Of a stretch of DNA of 64,000 nt, positions 34,195-44,997 are shown piece by piece. The notes under the pieces were generated by a model, which ran no database searches, was not told the DNA's origin, and was given only the letters and a program-made list of their open reading frames with translations. The stretch covers positions 152,001 through 216,000 of the forward strand of contig JAMJFZ010000289.1 of assembly GCA_026225945.1 (NCBI GenBank), written 5' to 3'. Position 1 is the stretch's first letter. Every line of letters begins with the position of its first letter. This stretch comes from Cricetomys ansorgei. Taxonomy: Eukaryota; Chordata; Mammalia; Rodentia; Nesomyidae. The position numbers were made by a program, and so were the translations under genes.

Positions 34195-34385
34195 CATAGG
34201 CCACTCTGTTTTACAAGATACTGAATTCCTTGTCTATGGGTCTCTCTGACCCAACACTTTAGCTTAGGTACGTGCTCCTCTTATTCAGATCTATGTCTTA
34301 AGCACACATCGCAATCCTGGTAAGTCGCGGGGACTCTGTAAGCCTGCATGGAATGAATACACGCCGTGGATGCATACATAAATGA
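34195..34385 (+). mobile_element. L2 3' end relic
   Basis: ‘gaattccttgtctatgggtc’, ‘tcctcttattcagatctatg’ and ‘gcaatcctggtaagtcgcgg’, then ‘gcatggaatgaatacacg’ follow the L2 terminal order (gagctccttgagggcaggg…tcttattcatctttgtatc…gtgcctggcacatagtaggtg…gttgaatgaatga). Strongly diverged. Confidence 0.45.
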
Positions 34386-34649
34386 ACACATGGGTGGATT
34401 TGACATATCCTGACTTTGTCTGTGACTATTTCTCCTTGCTTTTCTATTAACCCTTAGCCAGTCTTTGATCCACAGGACCCACAGAGGAAGTTCGGCCTAG
34501 TGGTGATCAACCTAGGTTCTCCCTGGGATGTCCTAGCTTGTCTCCTGTTGGCTTGCAGGAGCAGATTGTCAAATGCTCAGGATTTTCCTCTCAAGCTGTT
34601 TTTAAACTGTAAGTTGAAATGGGTCATAGAAATTAGCGATACAAATTAG

Positions 34650-34850
34650 GGGTGCGTGGTTCAGCTCGGTCACCCATGAGCCGCACGGCCTGGAACAGGC
34701 TGCTTGCATCTCAAAATTCAGCTTCATTATTTGTATGCTGGAGATGTGAGTGTGACTTTTCAGGGTTACTATGGGGGGGGGGATTAACATTTTGCAAGTG
34801 CTTAGCACAGTTCTTTGCATAAACTGTTCAACAAAACTAGCTACTACTTC
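34650..34850 (+). mobile_element. MIR SINE relic
   Basis: ‘gcacggcctggaacaggctg’ and ‘cttgcatctcaaaattcagc’, then ‘ttcattatttgtatgctgga’ and ‘gatgtgag’, ‘cagggttactatg’, and ‘gcaagtgcttagcacagttc’ follow MIR (gtgaccttgggcaagtcac…cctcagtttcctcatctgtaaaatgg…agggttgttgtg…gtaaagcacttagcacagtgc). A G-run at 34771-34780 interrupts it. About 200 bases, near full MIR length. Confidence 0.7.
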
Positions 34851-35179
34851 TAGTAGACATAGTATCATTTCTTACATTTCAACAAACACATCCTTTTAGC
34901 CCCTTACACTTTGTTTTCCAAAGAATTCATGACAATTAAGAAAAAGAAAACAAAAAGCAACAACAGCAACAACAAAAAAGTATAAACATAGAAATAGTGA
35001 AGAACCAGGAAGAGGGAAAATGAAAAATCCAAATCACAATGCCGGTCCTCATTGCATGGGGCTAATAGAGTCACGGAGACACTGGTCGTAAGGCACAGCC
35101 AACACAACCGTGGCTAGAGCAGAGTAGTCTTGGGCGTCCTAGCACAATCTCTCACGCCCTGGGACAGGGAAGCGAGGCG
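34851..35179. other. Unique DNA with A/CAA-rich stretch
   Basis: Bases 34936-34979 are A-rich with CAACAACAGCAACAA units, like a decayed retroposon tail, but no element body was identified next to it. Confidence 0.4.
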
Positions 35180-35315
35180 TGCAGGGGTGAGGCACCTGTA
35201 CTGAGCACTAGCAAGCAGGGCTGAAGCACCCACCCTGAGCACTAGTGAGCAGGGGTGAAGCACCTGTACTGAGCACTAGCGTGCAGGGCTGAAGCACCCA
35301 TCCTGAGCACTAGCG
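35180..35315. repeat. 34 bp minisatellite, four copies, 68 bp higher-order period
   Basis: Four contiguous units of exactly 34 bases start at 35180, 35214, 35248 and 35282. All share gcagg, gaagcacc (gaggcacc in unit 1) and tgagcactag. Units 1 and 3 read ctgtactgag where units 2 and 4 read cccaccctgag or cccatcctgag. Units therefore alternate A-B-A-B, showing a 68-base dimer was duplicated. A MIR relic begins just downstream. Confidence 0.95.
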
Positions 35316-35344
35316 AGCTTTCAGCACCCTCAGGGCACTCCTCT

Positions 35345-35465
35345 TCACAGGGAAAGCCACTGAGGCAAGGGCAATGACACAGCTTGCCTGAAGCCACCTG
35401 GCTGGTGATGACAGAGCTGAAATGAGGACCCAGAGTCCCATGTCTGATCCACTCTGCTCTCCATT
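35345..35465 (-). mobile_element. MIR SINE relic
   Basis: ‘agggaaagccactgaggcaa’, ‘tgacacagcttgcctgaagc’, ‘cacctggctggtgatgacag’, ‘agctgaaatgaggacccaga’ and ‘gtcccatgtctgatccact’ match reversed MIR (gaggaaactgaggca…taagtgacttgcccaaggtcacacagctggtaagtggcagagctggga…gaacccag). Confidence 0.7.
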
Positions 35466-36606
35466 GGGGCACCCTATGGTCTCCTCGCTCCGGGAAGATC
35501 CATTTTGTGATAACAAAAAAAAAAGATCAAAAAATCTTTCAAGATTGGACAGAATCACACTCAAATGAAAAAAAAAAATTGCTGGCACTGAGATAGAGGG
35601 GACTTCCCAGGGAATTTCCTAGATCTGACTGTGTCACATGAAAGACTGACACGCAAAAGCCAATGGCAAGAACAGCTGTGTTAGCTTTTGAAAAGAGAGC
35701 CGTGTTATTAATTCATATTCTTCTGTGGGCCACTGTGAAGTCCAGGTCTTTTTTTTTCAGCTGTTCCTATATCTAGAAACTTTTCTCCAAACTTCTGTCT
35801 ATACCTTTGACTTCCCTCTTTGCAAAACTCTCTTTTGGGGCGGTTAATGGGCAGACACAGAAATCAAATGTGTTTTTCCTTCCTCTTCTTCTGAGAGAAG
35901 CAGCACAGAGCAAGGAGGTGTAAAGAGCAATCAATGGATCCACAGACAGGCAAGAAGAGGCTGCGTAATGCGAAAGTGAACGGATCCATTTACCTTCCGG
36001 TCCACAGCAGTGTCGCATTGATCAGGCAGCAAGCAGGTGCAGCCCAGCATGGGGAGCTCTGCTTTCCAGGGGTGGTGTTATCGCCCTCCACGCAGTAGTT
36101 GACCTCGCACCAAATAAACACATCATCCAGTTCCAAAGTCACATGTCTCAGGTGTGGTACAGAAGCATCTCAGGGAAACCCTTTCCTCATCTCCATTCAG
36201 AAACGGCTCCCACAGCACCTGGCACCCATGCTTTTAATAGCTCTCTCCCCCCCCCCCCTCTCTCTCTCTCTCTACCCCTTTCCCAAAATTATCTGTCCAA
36301 GATCTCATGGACTGGACCTGTGTTGGCATAGAAGGGCAGGAGCAGTCACTAACCTCCAGGGAGCGCTAGCTAAGACCCTGGAAAAGGGGGGAGCTGTCAA
36401 TCTTTACAAAGCACATGTCTGTTATTTGTTTTACACGTAGCCGGCATTCGGCTCACTTCAGCTCAGTTTACTTTTGCCGTCAGCATATTTCTGAGCTCTG
36501 ACACCCTGCCTGTTTGTGTGAGCTTGAGACGCATGGGCTCGCTGACACTTTCATTGGTATATATGCACATGTATGTGTCTCTGTGCATCTCTCTCTCTAT
36601 CTCTCA
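35466..36606. other. Unique DNA with C/CT-rich tract
   Basis: A-runs at 35514-35524 and 35568-35579. Poly-C then (CT)n at 36241-36272. No gene or confident repeat. Confidence 0.45.
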
Positions 36607-36608
36607 TT

Positions 36609-36651
<43 letters not shown>

Positions 36652-36932
36652 AGAGCACTTACATGCCACAGCACAGGTAGAGATCAGTGGATAACCTGAG
36701 TTAACCTTCCAACCTTGGACTCATATCGTTTGCTGCTATACTGTGGACTCTAAGCTGGCTGCACACAAGCTTCCAGGGGATGCTCTGACTCTGCCTGTCT
36801 TCTCACTGTAGGGGTGCCAGGATTAGATACCCCACCCCACCGCATCTCTCACCCAGCTTCTGGTGCTCCAAACTCATCTCTGTCTGACACGCACATGGTT
36901 CTGTTCACTGAGCTATTTCCCCAGCTCTTGCT
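36607..36932 (-). mobile_element. tRNA-derived SINE (B4/RSINE class) with (TG)n(AG)n tail
   Basis: On the plus strand the order is (TG)n, (AG)n (36609-36651), then ‘cacttacatgccacagcaca’, ‘ggtagagatcagtggataac’, ‘ggggtgccaggattagatac’ and finally ‘tgttcactgagctatttccc’ plus ‘cagctctt’. The last block is the reversed tRNA-like head (acccactgagccatctccccagc). The element is thus reversed, with its microsatellite at the tail. Confidence 0.6.
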
Positions 36933-36962
36933 TGTACTTTTTAAATGAGTCAGATGTGATTA

Positions 36963-36990
36963 AAACAAAAAACAAAAAACAAAAAACAAA
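36963..36990. repeat. (CAAAAAA)n short tandem repeat
   Basis: About four units of aaaacaa-type 7-mers. Confidence 0.8.
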
Positions 36991-37149
36991 GAAGCAAATA
37001 GAATCTGCTACTAAAAGTCAAACAAGAAATCCACAATCCAATCAGAAAGCAAGACTAAGTGCTATTTGCTTCATCCACCCTATGGAAGCCCCGTGTACTG
37101 TGAACCTACTGTTCATCTGCACGTGCCTGTAGCTGGCCAGGGCTTTCAG

Positions 37150-37330
37150 TGAAGACTCACGTAGACCCTGGCCCATCACTCATAACTTCTGCGACCTGCA
37201 GAAAGCTGCCTTGGCTCACATCCTTTGTGTGTAAAATGGGACTATTATAGCAGTAGTATAGTATACTTCGCCTCACAAATATGAATGTTATTTCAAACAG
37301 TTGTGTGGCACAGACATGGCACATTGTTGC
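37150..37330 (+). mobile_element. MIR SINE relic
   Basis: ‘cataacttctgcgacctgca’, ‘gaaagctgccttggctcaca’ and ‘tcctttgtgtgtaaaatggg’ then ‘actattatagcagtagtat’ follow MIR ‘…gtgaccttgggcaagtcacttaacc…cctcatctgtaaaatgggaataataatagtac’. The gtaaaatggga core is intact. Confidence 0.65.
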
Positions 37331-37485
37331 TGTCAGTGACATTTTGCCTGCTTCAGGCAAAAAACAGACTGAAACTGGAATGATACGAAGATCCTCACGA
37401 CCCTGCACAAGGGCGACATGTAAGATCACGAAGCACACGTATCCTTTTTTGGAAGGAGAGAACCAGCTCCCTACAGTTGTCCTCA

Positions 37486-37551
37486 TTTCCACACACAGTG
37501 GCACATATGTGCGCGCGTGCACACAGACAGACAGACACACACACACACAAA
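37486..37551. repeat. CA/GACA-rich simple repeat
   Basis: Contains cacatatgtgcgcgcgtgca followed by (CAGA)n and (CA)n. The first part is self-complementary and alternating pyrimidine-purine. Confidence 0.85.
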
Positions 37552-37634
37552 TGTAAAAGGAATGCATTTTAATGAGGTAAGTATGCATTTAATAAGATAA
37601 AACCTGGATTCTGGGTTGTTTAGTTCTGGAAGTG

Positions 37635-37663
37635 TTTTCTTTTTCTTTTTCTTTCTTTTTTTT

Positions 37664-37723
<60 letters not shown>

Positions 37724-37750
37724 GTTTTCCTGCTTTCCTTCTTTCTTTCT
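37635..37750. repeat. (CTTT)n polypyrimidine tract
   Basis: 89 uninterrupted pyrimidines (37635-37723), mostly CTTT units, continuing with two G interruptions to 37750. The opposite strand is pure purine. Confidence 0.95.
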
Positions 37751-39789
37751 CGACCCATAGGGAAACACTGTGGAGACAGAACAAACTGACCTACCTCAGC
37801 ATCTGTGGGAGCAAGTGCCATCTTGGGATGAAGCACATTCTGGTGAAACCTACAGCTTGCCTGAAGTCCAGAGAGCACCAGCTTCAGAAAGTGAGTACTG
37901 TGCACGCCCTGAACACAAAGAATTCAAGCACTTGGGCCCGCGCTGGGATTGTTTTCCCAGGGTCAAGGCAGCCTTAGAACTTTGTTGAGGAATTTACTTT
38001 GCTGGTTACTTCAGGGACATAAGCAGCTCTGTTGAGACAATTATAACTCTATTCTGGAGGTGAACAACAGCTCCGGCCTGACCTGTGCTCTGTTCTCACC
38101 TCTCCTTAGGGCTTTACCTGCAGTACCATGGGGGAGCACAGCTGGGGATTGGGATCTTTGCAGGTCTATTACAAGGTCTTTTTGTGTTCTGTGTCTCAAG
38201 TTTCTGAATCTGAAACTCATGAAATACAACTTGCAAAGTGCCTGTTTAGGCAAGAATACCACTGGAATCTTACCTCCTTCTCCTTTACGAAATGGGGAGA
38301 GGAGTAGGCAGCCCCCCCACCCTGGACAAAATTCCCATGCTATACATCTGGACAGGAGAAGGGCAGCTTGGACAGAGCAGCAGAGACCAGGACATGCCAG
38401 GCTGTCACTACAGGGTGAAAAACAGAGGGATCCAGGGGGCAGGGGAGACAGTGAGGGGAGAGTGGGAAGGATGTGGTCATGGGGAGAGAGGAAAGAAAAG
38501 ATGAATGGGGCCTGAGTCAGTCACAGGCTAAAGCAAACAGGAAGGTTTTAAACTGAGATTTGAGGAAAGGAAGTGGTTCTGAACAGGGGTTGGAGCAAGC
38601 TCCAGAGATCTGTCTCAGAAAACAGCCACTCTCCTTTTGTGGATGGGCCAGCTTGTGTGAATATTTCTTGGCGGTACTGACAGACGGGTGGACCAAATTT
38701 ATTTATTTTTTTTTAAATCACAACTGGCTCCAGCCTTTTCCTAGAACTTGAACCAGAAAGAACCGAGACTTCAGACTTGAAAACATCCAGAGGCTCACTG
38801 GTGCGAAAGGCAGCTGCCTCCTGCTCCTCTGAGCACACAAGCAGGGCCACCCAGATGAAGAGCACCAGGGGAGGCCACCAACTCTGCTCAACACCAAGAG
38901 AGTTTCCGTGACCAGCTCCCTAATGCTATGCCCAGTGAACCTCAGTCAACAGGAGGACATAATCCAGGGAGAGCTGCTTTTCAAATGTGGAATCACACTG
39001 GCTAACTCCCTGCCTGGCCAGGGGCCCCATGTAGGGAAGGATAGGGCTGGGAACTTTGAGAAAGGCCTCCATAGAAAGATGGAGGTGAGTTTGGTGGCAT
39101 TCTTATGGAAAGCTTAGAGATACTGACACCAATTAGGCCAAGGGTAGCCGCTCACAGACCCATAGTGCCCTCTTAAGATGGTTCTAGAAGGCAAAAACAA
39201 ATGAACGAGCAAATCCTGACCAGAAAAAAAAAAAAAAAGAATTTTGTTTAAAGGACTTAACCAAAACCAGAAAATCCTACCTCTTTTCAGCTCCTTCAGA
39301 AAGTCCCCTTCCTACAAGCCTCTCAGAAATTACTCTCCCTACATTACGAAGGTCAACAATACCCCCAGGGCTTCAAGGGCTTTCTTTTTCTGCTTCTTAT
39401 TTTACATTTATTTTATGGCTATGGGAACTGGACCTCCACAGATCTCATTTTTCTCAACTATAAAATGGTCACAATCTGCTTTGTTCCCACACCAACAGAC
39501 ACTGGCCACTTTGAGCTCCTTTGCAGACTCGAAGCACGTCTGTGTAGAACGGTGTCCTGTGTAACGGTGAGAGCTGTCATAGGGTAGTGACGTCCAGGTC
39601 ATTCCCTGATAGTATGCAACTGAACTCAGGAACGGGCAAGACTCATGTTGGACCACTTTTTTATTATGTGAGAAAAATCCACTAAAGAAAAGCTTCAGTG
39701 ACTTCTCAGGTCATGTCTATATCCTCTATTATGAAGTCTAAGGACATGACCACTTTACAGTAAAATTTCAAAGCTTGAAATAATCAGTA
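37751..39789. other. Unique DNA with weak MIR-like traces
   Basis: Bases 38180-38260 (tctgtgtctcaagtttctga … tctgaaactcatgaaatac) and 39440-39480 (catttttctcaactataaaa) faintly resemble MIR cores. A-runs lie at 39222-39238 and 39792-39804. A 151-codon plus-strand open frame at 38060-38515 shows no known domain. Confidence 0.4.
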
Positions 39790-40018
39790 CTTTAAAAAAA
39801 AAAAAACTTTTAAATTTTATTTGACAGAGTTTTTTTGTATGTATGCCATGTGTGTGTAGTGCCCTGGAACTGCCAGAAGAGGGCATCAGATCCCCCTGAA
39901 ACTGGGGTCACAGATGGTTGAGAGCCACCATGTGGGTGCTGGGAATTCAAGCTGGGTCCTCCAGGAAAGCAGCCAGTGCTCTTAACTGCTCTTAACCACT
40001 GGACCATCTCCAGTCCTG
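39790..40018 (-). mobile_element. B3/B2-class SINE
   Basis: Plus-strand view: A/T-rich tail, ‘gtatgtatgccatgtgtgtg’, ‘gaactgccagaagagggcat’, ‘cagatccccctgaaactggg’, ‘ggttgagagccaccatgtgg’, ‘gtgctgggaattcaagctgg’ and ‘gctcttaaccactggaccat’. The last block is the reversed tRNA-like head. ‘gctcttaactgctcttaacc’ shows a small local duplication of the head. Confidence 0.9.
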
Positions 40019-40144
40019 ATTACCAGATTTAAATGTGTATATTATTTTAACAGCTTTAGAAACATACAATCATTGTTACCTTCTATGATTACTTTTAAAC
40101 TACCTAATCAGGTACAGTAGTCCCAGCCTCAAATAGCTACTCCG

Positions 40145-40165
40145 ATTTCAACTTTTAGTTTTTTA

Positions 40166-40205
<40 letters not shown>

Positions 40206-40870
40206 TGTGTGAGAGAGAGCAAGTATATGTGTGTGTGAGTGTAAGAGTATATGTGTGTGAGTGTGTGTGTGAGAGAGAGAGTGAGTATATGTGTGTGAAT
40301 GTGTGTGTGTGTGAGAGAGAGTGAGTATATGTGTGTGAGTGTGAGTGTGTGTGAGTATATGTGTGAAGGTGAGTATGTGTGTATGTATGTGAGTCTAAGT
40401 GTGTGTGTGTATGTGTACGTGTGTGAGTATATATGAATGTGTGTGTATGTGTGTGTGTGGTGTGTGTGTGTGAGTGTGAGTGTGTATATGCGAGTGTGAG
40501 TGTATGTGTGAGTGTGTGTGTATGTGTGTGTGAGTATATGTGAATGTGAGTGTGAGTGTGTGTGTATGTTGTGTGTGAGTGTGTGTGTGAGTGTGTGTGT
40601 ATGTGTGTGTGAGTGAGTATATGTGTGAATGTGTGTGTGTGTGTATGTGTGTGTGAGTTTGTGTGAGTGTGTGTGTGAGTATGTGTGTGTGTGAGTGTGA
40701 GTGTGAATGTGTGAGTGTGTGTATGTGTGTGAGTCTGTGAGTGTGAGAATGTGTGTGTGTGAGTGTGTGTGTGTACCATGTATTCAGAGATCCCCACGGA
40801 GGCCAGAAGAGGGATTGGATCCTCTGGAGCTGGAATGGTGCCCGGAACTTAGACCACTGGAAGAGCAGGC
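40145..40870 (-). mobile_element. B3-like SINE split by a TG expansion
   Basis: The left end (ttttagttttttatttgtgt) looks like a reversed SINE tail. The right part (accatgtattcagagatccc, cacggaggccagaagaggga, ttggatcctctggagctgga, atggtgcccggaacttagac, cactggaagagcaggcatgc) is a reversed B3 body. The 607-base TG-rich array lies between them, where a normal B3 has a short tgtgtatg-type segment. Confidence 0.55.
40168..40774. repeat. 607 bp (TG)n/(TGAG)n array
   Basis: TG dinucleotides broken by GAGAGAG, TATATG, GAG and AATG variants throughout. The 222-codon minus-strand open frame of Thr, His and Ser is an artefact. Probably the most length-unstable locus in the window. Confidence 0.97.
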
Positions 40871-41427
40871 ATGCTAGTTTAGAGCAAGCAAAGTCACACT
40901 TGCCACATCCCAGGAGTGGCTACTGGCCATGAATTAGACAGGACGACTGTCATCATTGTAGAATTTCCACTGGACAACAATGCTCTAAAAGATAATATGC
41001 TTCCATTATAAATACTTAGAAAATACAGACATTTGGGTAAATATATAAATAAAATTTTTAGTTACTCACTACCACCTAGTGAAAACTAAATTAATATTTT
41101 ATGAGATTGCTCATAGTATGTGTCATTCTTCTGTTTTTGTTTTGTTTTTGCTTTTTGCTTGTTTGTTTTTCTGAGTGTATCTTGCTTTGTATCTTTGTTT
41201 TTTTCTGAATGTATAACTTAGTAATACAGCTGTAATCTGTTGAACATTCAGTGTTAGGTAGTCTGCCTTTTTACCTTTGGAGCAAGCATTCTCTGTGGGT
41301 AAGACTTATATGGGTTGGTAATACCACCAAGAGATACAGCTCAGAAACCTCATTTTCAGGAGGGGGGGTGTTTCAATATCTTATTATTAGTTGCATAGGG
41401 TAGATAATTTTAAGAAATAAACTGAAG
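40871..41427. other. AT-rich DNA, no gene seen
   Basis: T-rich with gtttttgttttgtttttgct near 41134. No identifiable element. Confidence 0.4.
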
Positions 41428-41642
41428 AGTCGGGCAGTGGTGGCATACACCTATAATCCCAAACACTTGGAAGACAGAGGCAAACAGATCTCGGTGAGTT
41501 CAAGGTCAGCCTGGTCTAGAGAGTGAGTTCCAGGACATCCAGCATTACAATGGAGAAACCCTGTCTTGAAAGAAGAAAAGAAGAACAAGAAGGAGGAGGA
41601 AGAGGAGGAGGAGAAGGAAGAAGAAGGAGGAGGAGGAGGAGA
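41428..41642 (+). mobile_element. B1 SINE with (GAA/GGA)n tail expansion
   Basis: gtcgggcagtggtggcatac, acctataatcccaaacactt, gaagacagaggcaaacagat, gagttcaaggtcagcctggt, gagtgagttccaggacatcc, agcattacaatggagaaacc and ctgtcttg form a full B1 (to about 41570). The A-tail has turned into GAA/AGGAGG repeats up to 41642. Diagnostic variant: ‘attacaatggagaaa’. Confidence 0.95.
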
Positions 41643-42699
41643 AACTAAAGGTAAAATTTGTAATTTGACTGCATTTTTCAAATTCAAAAAGGGATCAGAG
41701 AAATGGCTACATCCCACAGAAGTTCCAGGTCATATGTCTTTTACCAGGAGAAACACGCCAGGGGTGTCAGGTGAACGCTCTGGAAGGTCCTGCCTGACCT
41801 GGCGGTGACTCTCTCCTCTCTCAGCTCTTGAACTTGGAAGAAGCCACACGTGTGTCATCACACATCATAAACCTACCTCCTGCCACTTTAGGGCTGTGCT
41901 CAGCAGATGCTAAGGAAGAGTAACATGCTGCAAAATGAGAATAATCATCATGAAATTACATGTTTCATTTGCCAAAAGCTAAAACTCCAGGATTATGCTC
42001 TCTCAGAGCCTTCATTCCACCACATTCCCCGAGCCTGGCAAGGCCACCATGAGTAGCTTATGGGAGAACTCACAGCAAAGAACCCACACAGAGCCTGGCA
42101 TCCTCCTCTAGAAAGCTTCCAGAAGCCTCCGCCTGCTGGTTCCTCTTCTGCAGAACTGACTGTGTATGGTCTCCTTTGTTCCGGGTTCTTCTGATTCCCT
42201 TCACCATGATAACAAGGCCTGCCTTCCCTCCTACCCACCCTACACCCGAACATCCATGGTCCTCCACTGGACCTATTGCAGCTAAGCTTGTAGCTGCACA
42301 GCCCTGAAGACCCAGCTTCTCTGCTTCTTGGGTCCTCTCTGAACTCCGGATATATGTACTTGCCTGAACATTTTCTCCAGCCATTTCAAAGCTAAAATGC
42401 AATTTTACCCATTCTCGAACAAGCAGTGACAAAAATCTCCGCTCTTTGCATAGTTTTCCTTTGTCTGCAAATGGCACGACTCAGGTGGAGACCTGGGGTC
42501 CTCCTTGCCCTTCTCTTTTTCAAAAGCCCTACCAGTTATTAAATCCCATAGATTCTACCCTTCCCACTCCAATACCTCGGTCTGTCACCAGTGCAACAGC
42601 CTAGGCTTCTATCCTTTCTCCTCCTCCGACCCTATCCTGGTTCACTGAAGTCTCCACCACCAAAATCAGCTGTGCCATCAGGGGATGAGGAGGAGGAAA
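41643..42699. other. Unique DNA, no gene seen
   Basis: No repeat recognised. A minus-strand open frame of 135 codons (42070-42477) shows no known domain. Confidence 0.4.
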
Positions 42700-42860
42700 A
42701 GATGTAATGTGTGTCTCAGCTCTGTAGGTCTGGACACGAGTCCAGGCTCTAGCTGGCGATGGGGACTCTGGGCAGCTCCCTTTAGACTCTCTGGCTCCAG
42801 GTCCCTCACCTGTCTAGAGCTGCCTACAGACCTCAGAGGCCTCAGCCCTGAATGCTAGAA
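42700..42860 (+). mobile_element. MIR SINE relic
   Basis: ‘gagtccaggctctagctggc’, ‘ggactctgggcagctccctt’, ‘tagactctctggctccaggt’ and ‘ccctcacctgtctagagctg’ follow MIR ‘…gagtcccagctctgccac…gaccttgggcaagtcacttaacctctctgggcctcagtttcctcatctgta’. Confidence 0.45.
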
Positions 42861-43327
42861 TCTCAGAGACTTGCGCTCTTCGGGTAGGATTTGTCCAGCT
42901 ACAACTCCGCAGAGAACTATTCCCACAGACACGGGATGAGGAATGTTAAGACTTTGCAAAAGTTGCTGTTCCAGAAACAGCATGTGAGCAGAATGTTCCT
43001 GGCTGGGGCAGTGGTATCAAGGAAGAGCAGAAGCCTGCCTGTCGGCAGCAGACCCAGGCGTGGCTGAGAGGCCAGCGAGCTGAAGGAGAAGGGGTCTGGA
43101 AAGGCTCATGCTCTGTTTGAAAAGGAGGTTTTAATGGGATGTGCTTGCTCACTCTGAATTTTAAAGACTTTTCAAAATGTCACAGGGCAGTGTGGGTGGG
43201 ACAGATAAAGACAGAGGATTTGTGGCATGAACAGAGAGAGGAAGAAAGGGAAGGTGACAAATTCACCACCAGGTCTGCCGAACATCCATGGAGAGCAACC
43301 TTCACAGCAAGCTGAATCAAGAATACT
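42861..43327. other. Unique DNA, no gene seen
   Basis: No repeat or gene recognised. Confidence 0.35.
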
Positions 43328-43498
43328 GTGGCTGGGTGGCATAGTGGAGCACAGCTTTAATCTCAGCATGTGGGAGGCAGAGACAGATGAATCTCTCTGA
43401 GTTCAAGGCCAGCTTGGTCTACATAGTGATCTCCAGGACAACCAAAGCTACATGGTAAGATCCTATCTAAAACATACACACACACATACACATACACA

Positions 43499-43531
<33 letters not shown>
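43328..43531 (+). mobile_element. B1 SINE with (CA)n tail
   Basis: tggctgggtggcatagtgga, gcacagctttaatctcagca, tgtgggaggcagagacagat, gttcaaggccagcttggtct, acatagtgatctccaggaca and accaaagctacatggtaaga form a diverged B1 ending near 43470. The tail is a CA microsatellite (43472-43531). Confidence 0.9.
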
Positions 43532-43534
<3 letters not shown>

Positions 43535-43734
43535 TACTGTGCACCAGAGATGGAGTTGAGAGGCAAATTTCATTTTAAAATCTGAAAAATTGTACTGCAT
43601 ACAGTTCACCATATGGGTTCTGTGAGAGCAAACTGACACTGTACATCAGTGTCTTCAGCCTGAATATTCCGTTACTCACAGGGCGACAGCCCTGAGCAGC
43701 GTCTTCTGGAAACAGCCCATAAGAAAGGCAGTAC

Positions 43735-43850
43735 TGTAATCATTCCATCACACAAATGAGGACACAGAGGCAAAGAGACCTATAACCGTTTATCTGGTTC
43801 GTCAGAGGCAGAACTGAGGTTCCCATGCTGGGAGCTTTGTCCTCAAACCT
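43735..43850 (-). mobile_element. MIR SINE relic
   Basis: ‘gtaatcattccatcacacaa’, ‘atgaggacacagaggcaaag’, ‘agacctataaccgtttatct’, ‘ggttcgtcagaggcagaact’ and ‘gaggttcccatgctgggag’ follow reversed MIR (attatccccattttacagatgaggaaactgaggca…taagtgacttgcc…ggtaagtggcagagc…). Confidence 0.65.
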
Positions 43851-44997
43851 ACGGTTGTGGCCTCTAAAGGGTAGGTATTGGAGAGACTTAAAGAAACTGA
43901 GGGGGTGGTAGCTGCTGATGAGGTCACAGACTAACTCACCGTCTGTGGTGGGCCGTTCTCCAGTCTCTCCCGTCCAGCTATGCTGCGGTGCAAAATGACA
44001 CCCGCCCGCCCGTATACAGTAAGAGCTCTGCACATTCCCTCCAGTGCAATCCTCAGTGTCCTGGAAGGCACTATGGGGCGTGACCCCCTGTGTGAGGCAG
44101 GTGAATGTGGGGGTCACAGAAAATGTGGCCATAATCTTGAGTTTCTGAAAGAAAGATGATGGAGCATCATGAGAACGAACTGCATTACGCACAACGCGTT
44201 ATGCATTAACCGCACAACGAACCTGGAGCGTCTCTAGCAGAGCTCTTCTGAGTGGAATCCTGTGGCTTTCCTGCAGCCGTCCTCCCTCAGAGGCGCTCGA
44301 CACACAACCTGTGGACATGCTCGCTGCGCTCCCCACATACCATGCATTCCCCGGTGCTGACGGACGCACAGGCCCAGGCCTGCCTTGGCTCAGATTCCAG
44401 GCTGTTGTGTGATGAACTGAAGTGTTTCTGCTGTACCTGTACATATGGAGTTGTCTAAGCTTACAGCAGCGTCCTGGAGAAGTTACAGAAGACAAACTTT
44501 CAACATTTTCCTACCGTCACTCTTCAGCACGAAAACATCAAATTAGTTCGGCTTTGGGTTGCCTTGGGTTAGAATGTTTGATTTTTTTTTTTTTTAAATT
44601 TCAGTTTGAATTGCTGACTTGAGCTTCATAAAAAAAAAAAAAAAATTAAAATTTTTTGACTTAAGATTAGAAAAGAATTTTCCCACTATTTCTGAAATGC
44701 CCCTGAACTTATGCAAAGCGGCGTTATCGACATGAATGACTATAAAAAAAAAAATCAAAACATCAGTTAACTCTGAGAAAAATGGTAAAGATACCCTCTC
44801 CTGCAGGATTTGATTTTTATGTAAAAATAAACAAAGCACACATCTGTCTCATTAATATGCAAACTGGTTTTCACCTTTAACAAATCATAAAATTACATAT
44901 CTACCAAAGAATTTTTTAGAATAAATTATTATTATGCTTGATTTACGTATCTTTCATACAGCTGTATGTCCAAGCTCATATAAAAATTTCCTAGGTG
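43851..44997. other. Unique DNA with inverted homopolymers
   Basis: A direct repeat cgcacaacg occurs at about 44189 and 44211 around gcgttatgcattaac. T-run at 44583-44595 and A-run at 44629-44645 form a homopolymer inverted repeat with a 34-base spacer. The rest to 44997 is AT-rich. No gene. Confidence 0.45.

Noticed and set aside
40129..40797. 222-codon open frame on the minus strand
   Set aside because: Made of Thr, His and Ser from the TG-rich array; a repeat artefact.
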